Below, piece by piece: positions 22,970 to 35,153 of a stretch of DNA of 64,000 bases (the first letter of the stretch is position 1; the number at the start of each line of letters is the position of its first letter). The stretch is from assembly GCF_015277815.1 (NCBI RefSeq), contig NZ_CP063813.1, forward strand, positions 1,054,001 through 1,118,000, given 5' to 3'. A program made the translations under genes and the position numbers. This stretch comes from Microbacterium atlanticum (GTDB lineage Bacteria; Actinomycetota; Actinomycetes; Actinomycetales; Microbacteriaceae). The notes beneath the pieces are model-generated. The model was not told where the DNA came from and made no database searches. It saw only the letters and a list, made by a program, of their open reading frames with translations.

Positions 22970-24697
22970 GTGACAGCGCCGACCACGGGCGTGACGGCCA
23001 CGATGGCACCGCTCACCGGGTGGCGTCTGTGGCGGGCGTGGCCGGGGAACATGGCGGCCCTGTGGCGCCGGTCGCTGCGGTTCCGCACGATCCTGGTGAC
23101 CATCGGCCTCACGGCGCTCGCGGTGGTCGTCGCGTGCGTGTGGATGGCCCTGGCCATCCAGAACGACCTCTTCGCGTCGCGCCGCGACCAGGTTCTCGTC
23201 GACGCGGAGCAGGCGCGGGCCGCCGCGCAGCGGACGCTGGATGCCGCGGTGCAGAGCGACGCGGTGCAGATGCAGAACGTGATGACACTCGCCTTCACCG
23301 CGCTGCGCGACCAGTCCTCGGCCGACATGGTCGCCGCCTACCGCATCGGGCCGCCGGTGCCCGACGCCCCCCAGGACTTCTCGACGGCGGAGGGGGTGAT
23401 CGACGAGCTGCTGACCGTTCCGATGCGCACGCTCGTGCGCACCACCCCCGACCGTCAGATCTGGCAGCCCGTCTCGCTGCCGGACGGGGGCCAGGCGAGC
23501 GTCCCCGGAATCGTCGTCGGACAGCAGCTCGACATCCAGGGCGTGGCGTCCTACGAGCTCTACCTCGCCTACGACCTCGCCAACGCCCCGCAGACGCTGT
23601 CATTCGTGCAGCGCACGCTGTGGGTCGTGGGCATCGGGCTGGTGCTGCTCATCAGCGGGATCGCGTGGTTCGTCCTTCGCTCGGTGACGACGCCGATCAG
23701 CGAGGCGGCCGACACCAGCGCCAAGCTGGCGTCCGGCCAGCTCGACGTGAGGCTCGAGGTGCGCGGCGAGGACGAGCTGGCCACCCTCGGCCGGTCGTTC
23801 AACGCGATGGCCGACAGCATCGAGTCGCAGATCAAGGAGCTGGCCGAGCTGTCGCTCGTGCAGCAGCGGTTCGTGTCGGACGTCTCCCACGAGCTGCGCA
23901 CGCCGATGACCACCATCCGGCTCGCGGCCGACATGATCAACGACCAGCGCGACGAGTTCGACCCCGCCACGGCGCGCGCGGCCGAGCTGCTCAATGCGCA
24001 GGTGCAGCGGTTCGAGACGCTCCTGACCGACCTGCTGGAGATCAGCCGGTACGACGCCGGCTCGGTGCAGCTCGAGCTCGAGCCGACCAGTCTCGCCCAC
24101 CTCGCCGAGGACGTCATCGCCTCGATGCACCAGCTCGCGGAGCAGCACGGCAGCGACGTGCGCCTGGTGGCGCCGGGCGGCTACTCGCCGGTCGACATGG
24201 ACCCCCGCCGCGTGCGCCGCGTCGTGCGCAACCTCCTCGGCAATGCCATCGAGCACGGCGAGGGCCGCCCCATCGTGGTCACCGTGGACAGCAACCAGCA
24301 GGCGGTCGCCATCGGCGTGCGCGACTACGGGATGGGCATGAAGCCCGAGGAGGCGGAGCGCGTCTTCGACCGGTTCTGGCGTGCGGATCCATCGCGCAAG
24401 CGCACGATCGGCGGCACCGGTCTCGGCCTGTCGATCGCACTGGGCGACGCGAAGCTGCACGGCGGCGAGCTGGCGGTGTGGTCCGCGCCCGGCCGCGGCA
24501 CGCACTTCGTGCTCACGCTGCCGCGCAAGGACGCCGCCCTGGACGGGACGTCGCCCATCGCGCTGGAGCCGGGCGACGACGCGGTGGCGCCCTTCGACGA
24601 GCTGGGCCTCACCGAGCCGATCACGGTGCCGGGGGCGGGTGTGGCGCAGGGCGCCGCGGGGGGAGCGGATGCCGCGACGCGAGGAGGATCCGCATGA
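22970..24697 (+). CDS. mtrB: sensor histidine kinase MtrB
   Basis: This 575-residue sensor kinase has membrane segments near residues 40-65 and 215-240 flanking an extracellular sensor domain. These are followed by HAMP (about 235-290), HisKA with FVSDVSHELRTPMTTIRL (His near 310), and HATPase_c with N box NLLGNAIEHGEG and G boxes DYGMGM and GGTGLGLSIALGDAK. It phosphorylates MtrA. The GTG start at 22970 is close to mtrA; an internal ATG at residue 12 is possible. A flexible acidic tail of about 50 residues follows the kinase domain. Confidence 0.96.
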   Translation: MTAPTTGVTATMAPLTGWRLWRAWPGNMAALWRRSLRFRTILVTIGLTALAVVVACVWMALAIQNDLFASRRDQVLVDAEQARAAAQRTLDAAVQSDAVQMQNVMTLAFTALRDQSSADMVAAYRIGPPVPDAPQDFSTAEGVIDELLTVPMRTLVRTTPDRQIWQPVSLPDGGQASVPGIVVGQQLDIQGVASYELYLAYDLANAPQTLSFVQRTLWVVGIGLVLLISGIAWFVLRSVTTPISEAADTSAKLASGQLDVRLEVRGEDELATLGRSFNAMADSIESQIKELAELSLVQQRFVSDVSHELRTPMTTIRLAADMINDQRDEFDPATARAAELLNAQVQRFETLLTDLLEISRYDAGSVQLELEPTSLAHLAEDVIASMHQLAEQHGSDVRLVAPGGYSPVDMDPRRVRRVVRNLLGNAIEHGEGRPIVVTVDSNQQAVAIGVRDYGMGMKPEEAERVFDRFWRADPSRKRTIGGTGLGLSIALGDAKLHGGELAVWSAPGRGTHFVLTLPRKDAALDGTSPIALEPGDDAVAPFDELGLTEPITVPGAGVAQGAAGGADAATRGGSA

Positions 24698-26385
24698 CCC
24701 GGGCACGCGGCATCCTGGCTCTCCTGCTCGCCGCGTGCGCGTTCGTCGTCACCGGCTGCGCGGGCTTCCCGACCACCGGGCCGGTCGAGTACGGACTCGA
24801 GACGGGCGACACCGGAGACGGCTCGCAGAACGTCGCCTTCATCCCGAACCGGCCCCAGCCGGGCGCCTCTCCGGCGCAGATCGTGGAAGGCTTCATCGAC
24901 GCGGGCTCGGGTCCCGGCGTCGGCGGCAACTGGGCGGTCGCCCGCGAGTTCCTCGCGCCGGCGCTGCAGGACACGTGGAAGCCGGAGGCCGGCGTCATCG
25001 TCGACGAGCGCGCGGAGCGTGACTACGTGGAGCGGGACGACGGCGTCGTGGGGTTCGCGTTCGACGTCGTGGCCACCGTCGACAACATCGGCGCCTACGA
25101 GCGCGCCGAGCTCGCGCCGGGCGAGCAGGTCTTCCGCCTCGAGCAGCGCGCCGACGGCGAGTGGCGCATCACGGAGGCGCCCGACGGCATCTGGCTGGAC
25201 GAGGCGCAGTTCCCGACCGTGTTCCACCGCTACCCGCTGATGTACTTCGATCCGGCGTGGGAGTACCTGGTCCCGGACGTGCGGTGGTTCCCCGTGACCA
25301 CGGCCGCCAGCAGCATCGCCGGGGCGCTGGTGAACGGTCCGCCCGCCGAGTGGCTGGCCGCGTCGGTGGCGACGGCGTTCCCCGACGACGTCACCGCGGT
25401 GCCCTCGGTGCCGATCGACGAGAACGGGGTGGCCGAGGTCGAGCTCAGCGAGGGCATCGTCGGCGCGAGCGCGGTCGCGCTGGACCGGATGCTGACGCAG
25501 CTGGAGGCGAGTCTCAGTGCGGCAGGAGCCTCCGACGTCGTGATGAGCGTCGAGTCCACCCCCATCGACGCCCAGCCCGTGGCGGTGCGCTCCACGCGCG
25601 TCCCGGCCGCTCCCCTCGTGCTCGTCGAGGAGGGCTTCGGCTTCCTCACCGGCGACGAGCTCGACAGGATCCCCGGGCTGTCCGAGGCCGTCGAGAGCGC
25701 GGCGCCGACGAGCGTCCAGGTCGCGCCCGACCGGACCGTCGCCGCCGCGAAGCTCGCGTCGGGAGCCGTGGCGCGGCTCAGCGCGACGGTCGTCGAGCCG
25801 GAGGTGCTCGACACCCGCGCGGACCTCGTCGACCCGACGATCGACCGGCTGGGGATCGTGTGGAGCGTGCCGCGCACGGCACCCGGTGCGGTGCGCGCGT
25901 ACCTGCCCGGCGGCGAGGTCGTCGAGGTCGCCGATGCGTGGGCCGAGGCGACGTGGATCGCGGGGATGGCTCTCTCGCGAGACGGCACGCGGATCGCCGC
26001 CACCGTGGTCTCCGGCGGCCGGTCGATGCTGTGGGTGGCCGGCGTCCTGCGCAACGCGGACGGCGTGCCGGAAGCACTGGGCACGCCCGTCCGGCTCGTC
26101 GGCGTCGGGGGCACCGGCCTCGGGGTCACCTGGATCGACGACGTGACGGTCGGCGTGCTGGGCAGCGGCGAGACGGAGTCGGTGGTCGTCGAGCAGGTGG
26201 TCGGCGCGCCCACCACGACCTCGACGGCAGCCGCGGGAATGAAGTCGATCGCCGGCGGCAGCGGGATATCGAGCCTGCGCCTGCTGGCGCTCGACGGCAC
26301 GCTTTACGTCAAGCGCGGCACCACGTGGCAGCCGACCGCCACCGGGATCCAGGTGCTCGCCACCCAACAGGGGGCGCCGCAATAA
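24694..26385 (+). CDS. lpqB: lipoprotein LpqB
   Basis: This 563-residue lipoprotein has a lipobox VTGC ending at Cys22. A GerMN-like domain (about 130-290, with VTTAASSIAGALVNGPPAEWL) and a C-terminal beta-propeller-like LpqB domain follow. LpqB interacts with the MtrB sensor domain and modulates MtrA phosphorylation in mycobacteria. The ATG overlaps the mtrB stop (ATGA) and has GGAGG upstream. Confidence 0.94.
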   Translation: MTRARGILALLLAACAFVVTGCAGFPTTGPVEYGLETGDTGDGSQNVAFIPNRPQPGASPAQIVEGFIDAGSGPGVGGNWAVAREFLAPALQDTWKPEAGVIVDERAERDYVERDDGVVGFAFDVVATVDNIGAYERAELAPGEQVFRLEQRADGEWRITEAPDGIWLDEAQFPTVFHRYPLMYFDPAWEYLVPDVRWFPVTTAASSIAGALVNGPPAEWLAASVATAFPDDVTAVPSVPIDENGVAEVELSEGIVGASAVALDRMLTQLEASLSAAGASDVVMSVESTPIDAQPVAVRSTRVPAAPLVLVEEGFGFLTGDELDRIPGLSEAVESAAPTSVQVAPDRTVAAAKLASGAVARLSATVVEPEVLDTRADLVDPTIDRLGIVWSVPRTAPGAVRAYLPGGEVVEVADAWAEATWIAGMALSRDGTRIAATVVSGGRSMLWVAGVLRNADGVPEALGTPVRLVGVGGTGLGVTWIDDVTVGVLGSGETESVVVEQVVGAPTTTSTAAAGMKSIAGGSGISSLRLLALDGTLYVKRGTTWQPTATGIQVLATQQGAPQ

Positions 26386-26475
26386 GGTTCCTCCCCAGCG
26401 GCGCGCCGGGGCTCGTCATCCACGGATCCCTGGCACGGCCGGTCGGCACCGGCCACGGTCGGCGAACCTGGCGCC

Positions 26476-27138
26476 GTGATGCGAGAACTGTGGGTCGCGG
26501 CGCGCGCGGCGGGAGCCGACGCGTTGGCCCTCCTGCTGCCGCTGTGGTGCGCCGGGTGCGACGAGCCCGACGTCGCGCTGTGCGAACGCTGCCTCATCGC
26601 GCTCGCGCCCGATCCACGACGTCGTGTCGTCGAGGCCGACGGGGGCGACGTGGTGGTGTGGAGCGGGCTGGCGTTCGACGGCGTCGCGGCGCGCGTGGTG
26701 CGAGCCATCAAGGAGGACGGCCGCACCGGCCTGGCGCGCGCGCTGGCGCCCGCGCTCGAGGCGGCGCTGGCGCACACCGGCGACGCGGACGCCCTGCTCG
26801 TCCCCATGCCGACGTCCCGCGCCGCCTACCGCCGCCGCGGCTTCCGGATGCCCGACCTCGTGATGCGACGCACCGGTCGGCACGTGCGCCGCGTGCTGTC
26901 GGCGGTGCGCACGACAGCCGACCAGCGCGGGCTCGACCGCGATCAGCGGCGCCGCAACGTCGCGCACAGTCTCGCCGCGCCGGGCGCCGGCGGGCTGCGG
27001 GTGATCGTGGTCGACGATGTGCTGACGACGGGTGCCAGTCTCGCGGAGGCGGTGCGGGCGCTGAGGGCGGCGGGGGCCGATGTGGTGGGGGCGGTCACCA
27101 TCGCCGCCACGCCCAGGCGTCTTCCGTCGGGGTGGTGA
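26476..27138 (+). CDS. ComF family phosphoribosyltransferase-like protein
   Basis: The 220-residue protein has an N-terminal double zinc-finger (LWCAGC at 24-28 and CERC at 36-39) and a type I phosphoribosyltransferase fold. Its PRPP-binding loop reads VIVVDDVLTTGAS near residue 180; MPTSRAAYRRRGF and DQRGLDRDQRRRN are family motifs. In competent bacteria ComF is needed for DNA uptake, but most actinobacterial copies have unproven roles. It corresponds to Rv3242c between lpqB and hpf. Start codons GTG-ATG are adjacent (26476 and 26479); the first is listed. Confidence 0.88.
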   Translation: MMRELWVAARAAGADALALLLPLWCAGCDEPDVALCERCLIALAPDPRRRVVEADGGDVVVWSGLAFDGVAARVVRAIKEDGRTGLARALAPALEAALAHTGDADALLVPMPTSRAAYRRRGFRMPDLVMRRTGRHVRRVLSAVRTTADQRGLDRDQRRRNVAHSLAAPGAGGLRVIVVDDVLTTGASLAEAVRALRAAGADVVGAVTIAATPRRLPSGW

Positions 27139-27168
27139 ACGGACGCTCGACGCATTCGAAACTCACAG

Positions 27169-27197
27169 GTGACAGACCCTGTACGCCGGGATACCGT
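27169..27197 (+). promoter_or_regulatory. hpf promoter
   Basis: GTGACA (27169-27174), 17-base spacer, TACCGT (27192-27197). Transcription from about 27204 leaves a leader of about 57 bases carrying the strong ribosome-binding site AAGGAGG at 9-15 bases before the hpf ATG. Confidence 0.6.
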
Positions 27198-27260
27198 GGG
27201 GAAGACAAGGCGACTGATGGTCCGCCCTTGGCCGGGTGGACCGGAACAAGGAGGTCAGGG

Positions 27261-27920
27261 ATGGAAACCAGCATCGTCGGCGTGGGAGTGGGGATCACCG
27301 ATCGCTTCCGCAGTGTCGTCGAGGAGAAGGCGGCCCGTATCCAGAACCTCGCGCCGCGCGCTCAGCGCGTGGATGTCAAGGTCACCCACCGCGCCTATCA
27401 CAACGGGCGCATGGAGGACGAGACCGTCGAGCTCACCGTCAACGGCAAGGGGCCCGTCATCCGGGCCGAAGCGACGGACGGCGACAAGTTCACCGCTCTC
27501 GACCTCGCCGTCGACAAGCTGTGCGAGCAGCTGCGACGTGCCAAGGACAAGCGCGTCGACGCGCGCAACCACCCCCGCGGCGCCAAGTTCGAGAAGGGGA
27601 GCGGCGCCCTCCAGGGGATCGATGTGCAGCCGGCATCCGTCGACGTGCTCCGCGCGGTCGCGACCGGCGAGATCCCGATCATCACCGGCAACGAGGACGA
27701 AGAGGGCTACACCCCCGTCGTCATCCGCACCAAGGAGTTCCATCCCGAGTGGATGTCGGTGGAGGAGGCGGTCGACCGCATGGAGCTGGTCGGCCACGAC
27801 TTCTTCCTCTTCATCGACGCCCGCACCGACCACCCCAGCGTCGTCTACCGGCGCAAGGGGTGGGACTACGGCGTCATCTCACTGACCACGCAGGCGCAGC
27901 CGGAGGAACTGGCGTCCTGA
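27261..27920 (+). CDS. hpf: long-form ribosome hibernation promoting factor
   Basis: This 219-residue protein has an N-terminal S30AE domain (VGVGITDRFRSVVEEKAARI to about residue 105), a charged linker, and a C-terminal dimerisation domain with EFHPEWMSVEEAVDRMELVGHDFFLF. Long HPF joins two 70S ribosomes into inactive 100S particles in stationary phase or stress. The start has AAGGAGG, one of the best ribosome-binding sites in the window, in contrast with the leaderless genes around. It matches Rv3241c, lying between comF and secA. Confidence 0.95.
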   Translation: METSIVGVGVGITDRFRSVVEEKAARIQNLAPRAQRVDVKVTHRAYHNGRMEDETVELTVNGKGPVIRAEATDGDKFTALDLAVDKLCEQLRRAKDKRVDARNHPRGAKFEKGSGALQGIDVQPASVDVLRAVATGEIPIITGNEDEEGYTPVVIRTKEFHPEWMSVEEAVDRMELVGHDFFLFIDARTDHPSVVYRRKGWDYGVISLTTQAQPEELAS

Positions 27921-27935
27921 CCTGCTGACCGACGA

Positions 27936-27963
27936 GGGGGTGCGGCCGCCCGGCCGCGCCCCC
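27936..27963. terminator. bidirectional terminator after hpf
   Basis: Two 13-base arms (GGGGGTGCGGCCG and CGGCCGCGCCCCC) around a CC loop, with one G-U pair, form a very stable hairpin followed by TTCTCGT. It begins 16 bases after the hpf stop and serves the convergent gene as well. Confidence 0.8.
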
Positions 27964-28062
27964 TTCTCGTGCCCGCCGCGTGCCGGGGAGCGACGGCGTG
28001 CGGGCCCGTCGGACGGGGGCGATGACGGATGCCTCGTCCCGGCCGGTCGGCGCGGCGGCCGA

Positions 28063-29424
28063 TCAGTCGATGAAGCCGTCCAGGATGCTGCCGATGACCA
28101 GGCCGCCGAGGATGCCGCCCATGAGGTCGCCGCCGCCGCTGCGGCGGCCGCCGCCCCATCCGCCCTGCTGCCCGTATCCCGGCACGCCCCACTGCTCGGG
28201 CTGGGGCCGGGCGGAGTCGATGTCGCGCTGGGCGAGCTGCAGCGCCTCGCTGGCCAGGAAGGCCGCGCGGCGGGCCATCGCGAACGCCTGCTCGCGGTGA
28301 TCCTCGCCGATGGTCGTCACGGCGGCGGCCGATGCCCCGAGATAGCGATCCAGGTCGAGACGGATGCGCTCGGCCTCGGCGAACCGGGTGCGCGCGTCGG
28401 CGCCGATCCACCCGCGGTGCCCGGCGATGACGTCCCGCGAGACGGCGATCTGCCGGTCGGCGTCGTCGATGGCGTGCCGCACGTGCTCCGACGGCGGGAT
28501 CGGCCGCGCGGCGCGTTCGCGCGCCGCGGCGATCGCGGCGTCCAGCCCCGCGTTCGCCTCGCGCAGCCGCGACAGCTGCTCGAACGGGTCGGTGTTGACG
28601 CCTGCCGCGGGCAGGGCCGCCAGGGCCGACTGGAGCTCCTCGATCGCGGTCTGCACGCCGGGGGAGTGCGGCTCCTTGAGGGCCGCGACGAGGTCGCCCC
28701 GGGAATCCTCGACGATCGCCGCCAGCGTGGACTCGGCGCGCAGCGCCTCGACCTCGAATGTCTCGACGGCATCGAGGAGGGTCTCGGCGCGCCGCACCGA
28801 CTCGGTCGCCGCCTCCAGCGCCATGTTCGCCTGCTCGCGCTGGCCGGCCTCGCGACGCCGCTCGGCCACGCCTGCGCTGTGCTCCGCGAATCCGAGCAGC
28901 TGCTCGGCCTCGGCCGGGTTCGCCTCGATCTGGGCGAGCGCGTGCGCGGAATAGCGCACCGCCAGCCGCTCGACGGTCGAGCGCGCATCGGGAAGACGCA
29001 GGCGCAGGCGGGCGGCATCCGCACGCACCTTCGCGATGATCTCGGGCGCGCGGCGGGCGCGCTCGATGGGCGCGGCCAGTGCCTCGGTGCGGTCATCGAG
29101 CAGATCCTCGGCCCACTCGCACAGCTGCACGATGCGTGCGTTGCGCGTGCGGAGCTCCTCGGGGGTGTCGGGGATCTCGTCGTGGTTCAGCTGGTGCAGG
29201 TGGAACGCCTCCTGCAGATGGGTGCGCACCGAGTCCAGCGCGTCGCGAAGCTCCCTGGTGGGTCCCGGGCCGAGCTCCGCGTCGGCGAAGGCCAGTTCGT
29301 CCGTGGTCAGGCGGATGCGCTCATCCGCGGCCACCAGGGCCTGCTGGGCGCGCCGCGCCAGGTCGGCGTCCTGCGTGCTCAGCTCTTCCTGCTCGCGCTT
29401 GCGTCTGCCCCAGAATCCGGCCAT
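28063..29424 (-). CDS. helical protein related to the cytoplasmic region of TPM-domain proteins
   Basis: This 453-residue protein is almost entirely predicted helix. Motifs such as RAQQALVAADERIRLTTDEL, QLNHDEIPDTPEELRTRNARI and AETLLDAVE resemble the long cytoplasmic coiled-coil half of actinobacterial TPM (YgcG-like) proteins. The signal peptide, TPM domain and membrane helix are absent. The tail is Gly-rich and ends with a hydrophobic amphipathic stretch (DLMGGILGGLVIGSILDGF), possibly a membrane hook. The ATG lies 6 bases after TAGGAT, so this is a genuine promoter and start, not a truncated remnant. Its function is unknown. Confidence 0.65.
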   Translation of the reverse strand: MAGFWGRRKREQEELSTQDADLARRAQQALVAADERIRLTTDELAFADAELGPGPTRELRDALDSVRTHLQEAFHLHQLNHDEIPDTPEELRTRNARIVQLCEWAEDLLDDRTEALAAPIERARRAPEIIAKVRADAARLRLRLPDARSTVERLAVRYSAHALAQIEANPAEAEQLLGFAEHSAGVAERRREAGQREQANMALEAATESVRRAETLLDAVETFEVEALRAESTLAAIVEDSRGDLVAALKEPHSPGVQTAIEELQSALAALPAAGVNTDPFEQLSRLREANAGLDAAIAAARERAARPIPPSEHVRHAIDDADRQIAVSRDVIAGHRGWIGADARTRFAEAERIRLDLDRYLGASAAAVTTIGEDHREQAFAMARRAAFLASEALQLAQRDIDSARPQPEQWGVPGYGQQGGWGGGRRSGGGDLMGGILGGLVIGSILDGFID

Positions 29425-29523
29425 GGATCGATCCTACGGGGACGGCTGGGAGCGAGCCGAGGCGAGCGGATGCCGCGGGGAGATGTTCGCCGACAGCGTG
29501 CCGCCGCCGCGTCGCGAGGCCCG

Positions 29524-31362
29524 TCAGCCGTCGCTGCGCTTGTGCCGCGGCTTGCGGGCGGGGCCCTGGTCCCGGAAGGAGCCGGGGCCGCCGGAATCGC
29601 GGAACGAGCCGCGGTCGCCGCGCCGGGGCCGGGAGGCGGCATCCGCCCGGCGCTGGGGTCGCCCGGTGTCGGGTCGCAGCTCGATGAGCTGCCCCGAGAT
29701 GCGGGTGTCGGCGAGCCGGTCGAGGGTCTCGGGCGAGAGGTCCGACGGCAGCTCGACCAGCGAGAAGTCGGGCATGATCTTGATGGCGCCGAAGTCGTCG
29801 CGGCGCAGGCCCCCCTCGTTGGCGAGCGCGCCGACGATCTGCCGGGGCTCCACGCGCTGGCGCTTGCCGACGGCGATGCGGTAGGTCGCGAAGCCCTCGC
29901 GCGGAGTGCGGCGCTCGCCGCGCTCCGGGCGGTCGCCGAACGCGGCGCGGTCGCCGCGATCCGGGCGCTCGGTGCGCTCGCGGCGCGGCGCCGGCTCGGG
30001 ATCGGGCTCGAGCAGGAGCGGGGTCTCGCCCTGTGCGACGACGGCCAGAGCCGCCGCCACGTCGACCTCGGGCACGTCGTGGTGGCGGACGTAGTGGGCG
30101 ACGATGTCGCGGAAGCGCTCGATGCGCTCGGCCTCATCCAGCGCGGCCGTGATGCGGTCGTCGAAGCGCGACAGCCGGGTCACGTTCACCTCGTCGACGC
30201 TGGGCAGCGGCATCTCGGTGAGCTCCTGGCGGGTCGCCCGCTCGATCATCTTCACCAGGCCGCGCTCGCGGGGGGTGACGAAGCTGATGGCGTCGCCCGA
30301 GCGCCCGGCGCGACCGGTGCGTCCGATGCGGTGGACGTAGGATTCGGCATCCGTGGGGATGTCGTAGTTGACGACATGCGAGACGCGCTCGACGTCCAGG
30401 CCGCGGGCGGCGACATCCGTCGCGACGAGGATGTCCAGCTTGCCCGACTTCAGCTGGTTCACCGTCTTCTCTCGCTGCGGCTGCGCGATGTCCCCGTTGA
30501 TCGCCGCCGCCGAATAGCCGCGTGCCCGCAGCTTCTCGGCGATCTCCTCGGTGACGCTGCGGGTGCGGCCGAAGACGATCATGCCGTCGAAGTTCTCGAC
30601 CTCGAGGATGCGGGTGAGCGCATCCATCTTCTGCTGCCAGGCGGTGATGAGGTAACGCTGCGAGATGTTGGCGGAGGTCTTTGTCTTGGCCTTGACCGTG
30701 ATCTCCTCGGGGTCGTGCAGGTACTGCTTCGACATGCGGCGGATCGCGGGGGGCATGGTCGCCGAGAAGAGGGCGACCTGCTTGGTCTCGGGGGTCTCGG
30801 CGAGGATCGTCTCGACGTCCTCGGCGAAGCCCATCTTCAGCATCTCGTCGGCCTCGTCGAGCACCAGGTACTGCAGCTCCGAGAGGTCGAGCGTGCCCTT
30901 CTCGAGGTGGTCGATGATGCGTCCGGGGGTGCCGACGACGATGTGCACCCCACGGCGGAGCGCCGACAGCTGCACGCCGTAGCCCTGTCCGCCGTAGACG
31001 GGGAGGACGTGCACGCCCTTGAGGTGTCCCGCGTACTTCTCGAACGCCTCGCAGACCTGCAGCGCCAGCTCGCGCGTGGGAGCCAGCACCAGCGCCTGCG
31101 GGTTCTTCTGCGAGAGCTCCAGGCGGTCGACGATGGGCAGCGCGAACGCGGCGGTCTTCCCTGTGCCGGTCTGCGCCATGCCGACCACATCACGGCCCGC
31201 GAGGAGCGTCGGGATGGTGGCCGCCTGGATGGCCGAGGGAGTCTCGTAGCCGATCTCGCGCAGCGCCTTGAGGACGGGCTGACTCAATCCGAGGTCGGAG
31301 AACGTCATCGCTGCGGGCTCGGTCGGAGCCTCGGCCTGGGTCTGGTCGGCGTCGGTGTGCAC
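29524..31362 (-). CDS. deaD: DEAD/DEAH-box RNA helicase (DeaD/CsdA type)
   Basis: This 612-residue helicase has a full motif set: Q motif, AQTGTGKT, PTRELA, TPGR, VLDEADEML, SAT, and HRIGRTGRAG near 345. After residue 430 comes an Arg/Asp-rich linker, a DbpA/CsdA-type RNA-binding domain (RIAVGKRQRVEPRQIVGALANEGG, residues about 485-560), and an RGG/RG-rich basic tail. By family it remodels structured RNA in ribosome assembly or cold response. The GTG at 31362 follows TACGCT by 5 bases (leaderless). Confidence 0.94.
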   Translation of the reverse strand: MHTDADQTQAEAPTEPAAMTFSDLGLSQPVLKALREIGYETPSAIQAATIPTLLAGRDVVGMAQTGTGKTAAFALPIVDRLELSQKNPQALVLAPTRELALQVCEAFEKYAGHLKGVHVLPVYGGQGYGVQLSALRRGVHIVVGTPGRIIDHLEKGTLDLSELQYLVLDEADEMLKMGFAEDVETILAETPETKQVALFSATMPPAIRRMSKQYLHDPEEITVKAKTKTSANISQRYLITAWQQKMDALTRILEVENFDGMIVFGRTRSVTEEIAEKLRARGYSAAAINGDIAQPQREKTVNQLKSGKLDILVATDVAARGLDVERVSHVVNYDIPTDAESYVHRIGRTGRAGRSGDAISFVTPRERGLVKMIERATRQELTEMPLPSVDEVNVTRLSRFDDRITAALDEAERIERFRDIVAHYVRHHDVPEVDVAAALAVVAQGETPLLLEPDPEPAPRRERTERPDRGDRAAFGDRPERGERRTPREGFATYRIAVGKRQRVEPRQIVGALANEGGLRRDDFGAIKIMPDFSLVELPSDLSPETLDRLADTRISGQLIELRPDTGRPQRRADAASRPRRGDRGSFRDSGGPGSFRDQGPARKPRHKRSDG

Positions 31363-31421
31363 AGTTCAGCGTACCGGGGCGCTCCTGGGAGGGACCAGGA
31401 CGACGGCGCGCGGCGGGCGTG

Positions 31422-32027
31422 TCAGGCGGAGGCGCCCGCCCCGACCCGTGCGGGCCGTCCGCGGCGGGGCTTCTCCGTCGACAGTCCGAGGGCCAGCGCG
31501 GGTCCGGGATGCCGCGCCAGGCGCTTCTGCGAGTGGTCCAGCCAGCGCAGCTCGGCCTCGGCGGCGAAGAGCATCGAGTCCAGGACGAGCGACGAGGCGA
31601 GGCCGGCCGGCCCGTCCTCGGTGGCGACCGCCCGAGACGCGAGCCGGAGCTCCTCCAGCTGCGCGAGCGACGCGCGACGCTGCCGCTCGATCACCTCGAC
31701 GACGTCCACACCGGGAAGGGTCGCGGCCACGGCGAGCTTGATCGCGAGCTCGTCCCTGCTGCCGGTGGCGCGCTGCACCGGCGAGGCGAGCCAGCTGCGT
31801 GCCTGGGCGGACCCCGCATCCGTGATCCGCCAGTAGACGTGACCGTGCTCGTCCATGTCGCCGCGCTCGACGAGACCGTCGCGCTCGAGACGGTCGAGGG
31901 TGTTGTAGATCTGCCCGACGTTCAGAGGCCACGTCGACCCGGTGCGGCGATGGAACTCCGCCCGCAGCTGGTAGCCGTAGCACGGGCCCTGTTCGAGGAT
32001 GGCCAGCAGACTCTGTCGGACCGACAT
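31422..32027 (-). CDS. PadR family transcriptional regulator
   Basis: This 201-residue regulator has an N-terminal PadR winged helix (SVRQSLLAILEQGPCYGYQLRAEF, NVGQIYNTLDRLERDGLV) and a C-terminal helical Vir_act_alpha_C-like dimer domain (about 95-180), then a basic tail. The ATG at 32027 has AAGGAG 6 bases upstream; a longer reading frame to 32159 exists but would run through the operators. Two near-identical palindromes lie immediately upstream, so it is probably self-regulated. PadR genes usually repress a neighbouring efflux pump; none is adjacent here, so the target is unknown. Confidence 0.86.
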   Translation of the reverse strand: MSVRQSLLAILEQGPCYGYQLRAEFHRRTGSTWPLNVGQIYNTLDRLERDGLVERGDMDEHGHVYWRITDAGSAQARSWLASPVQRATGSRDELAIKLAVAATLPGVDVVEVIERQRRASLAQLEELRLASRAVATEDGPAGLASSLVLDSMLFAAEAELRWLDHSQKRLARHPGPALALGLSTEKPRRGRPARVGAGASA

Positions 32028-32040
32028 CGCTCTCCTTGCT

Positions 32041-32085
32041 GCATACCGGGTATTCGCATGCCCAGTACATGCATACCGGGAATGC
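32041..32085. promoter_or_regulatory. tandem palindromic operators upstream of padR-type gene
   Basis: Two 15-base imperfect palindromes of form GCATACC-G-GGTATGC, each with one mismatch, lie at 32041-32055 and 32071-32085. Their centres are exactly 30 bp apart (about three helical turns), so two dimers would sit on the same DNA face. The first begins 13 bases from the padR start codon. Confidence 0.7.
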
Positions 32086-32257
32086 AGCCGAACGGATGCC
32101 GCGCCCCGGCGCGTCGCGCCTGTCCACCGCTGTGCGCACCCAGCGCACACCAAGGTCACGGGTGGATAACATAGGCAGATATGCCTGGGGGCTCGGGTCC
32201 TCGGGCGGCAACGGCGCCCGTGCGCCGCATCCCGAAGCCTGAAGATGGAGACACTCC

Positions 32258-35095
<2,838 letters not shown>

Positions 35096-35153
35096 CCGCA
35101 CGCGGGCCACGCCCCGTCGATTGGCCCTCGCGGGTCGCGGATATCCTGGGGCG

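Noticed and set aside
28063..29424. Truncated TPM pseudogene
   Set aside because: A TAGGAT -10 box ends 6 bases before its ATG and the upstream sequence holds no remnant of a TPM domain, so it looks like a complete gene.
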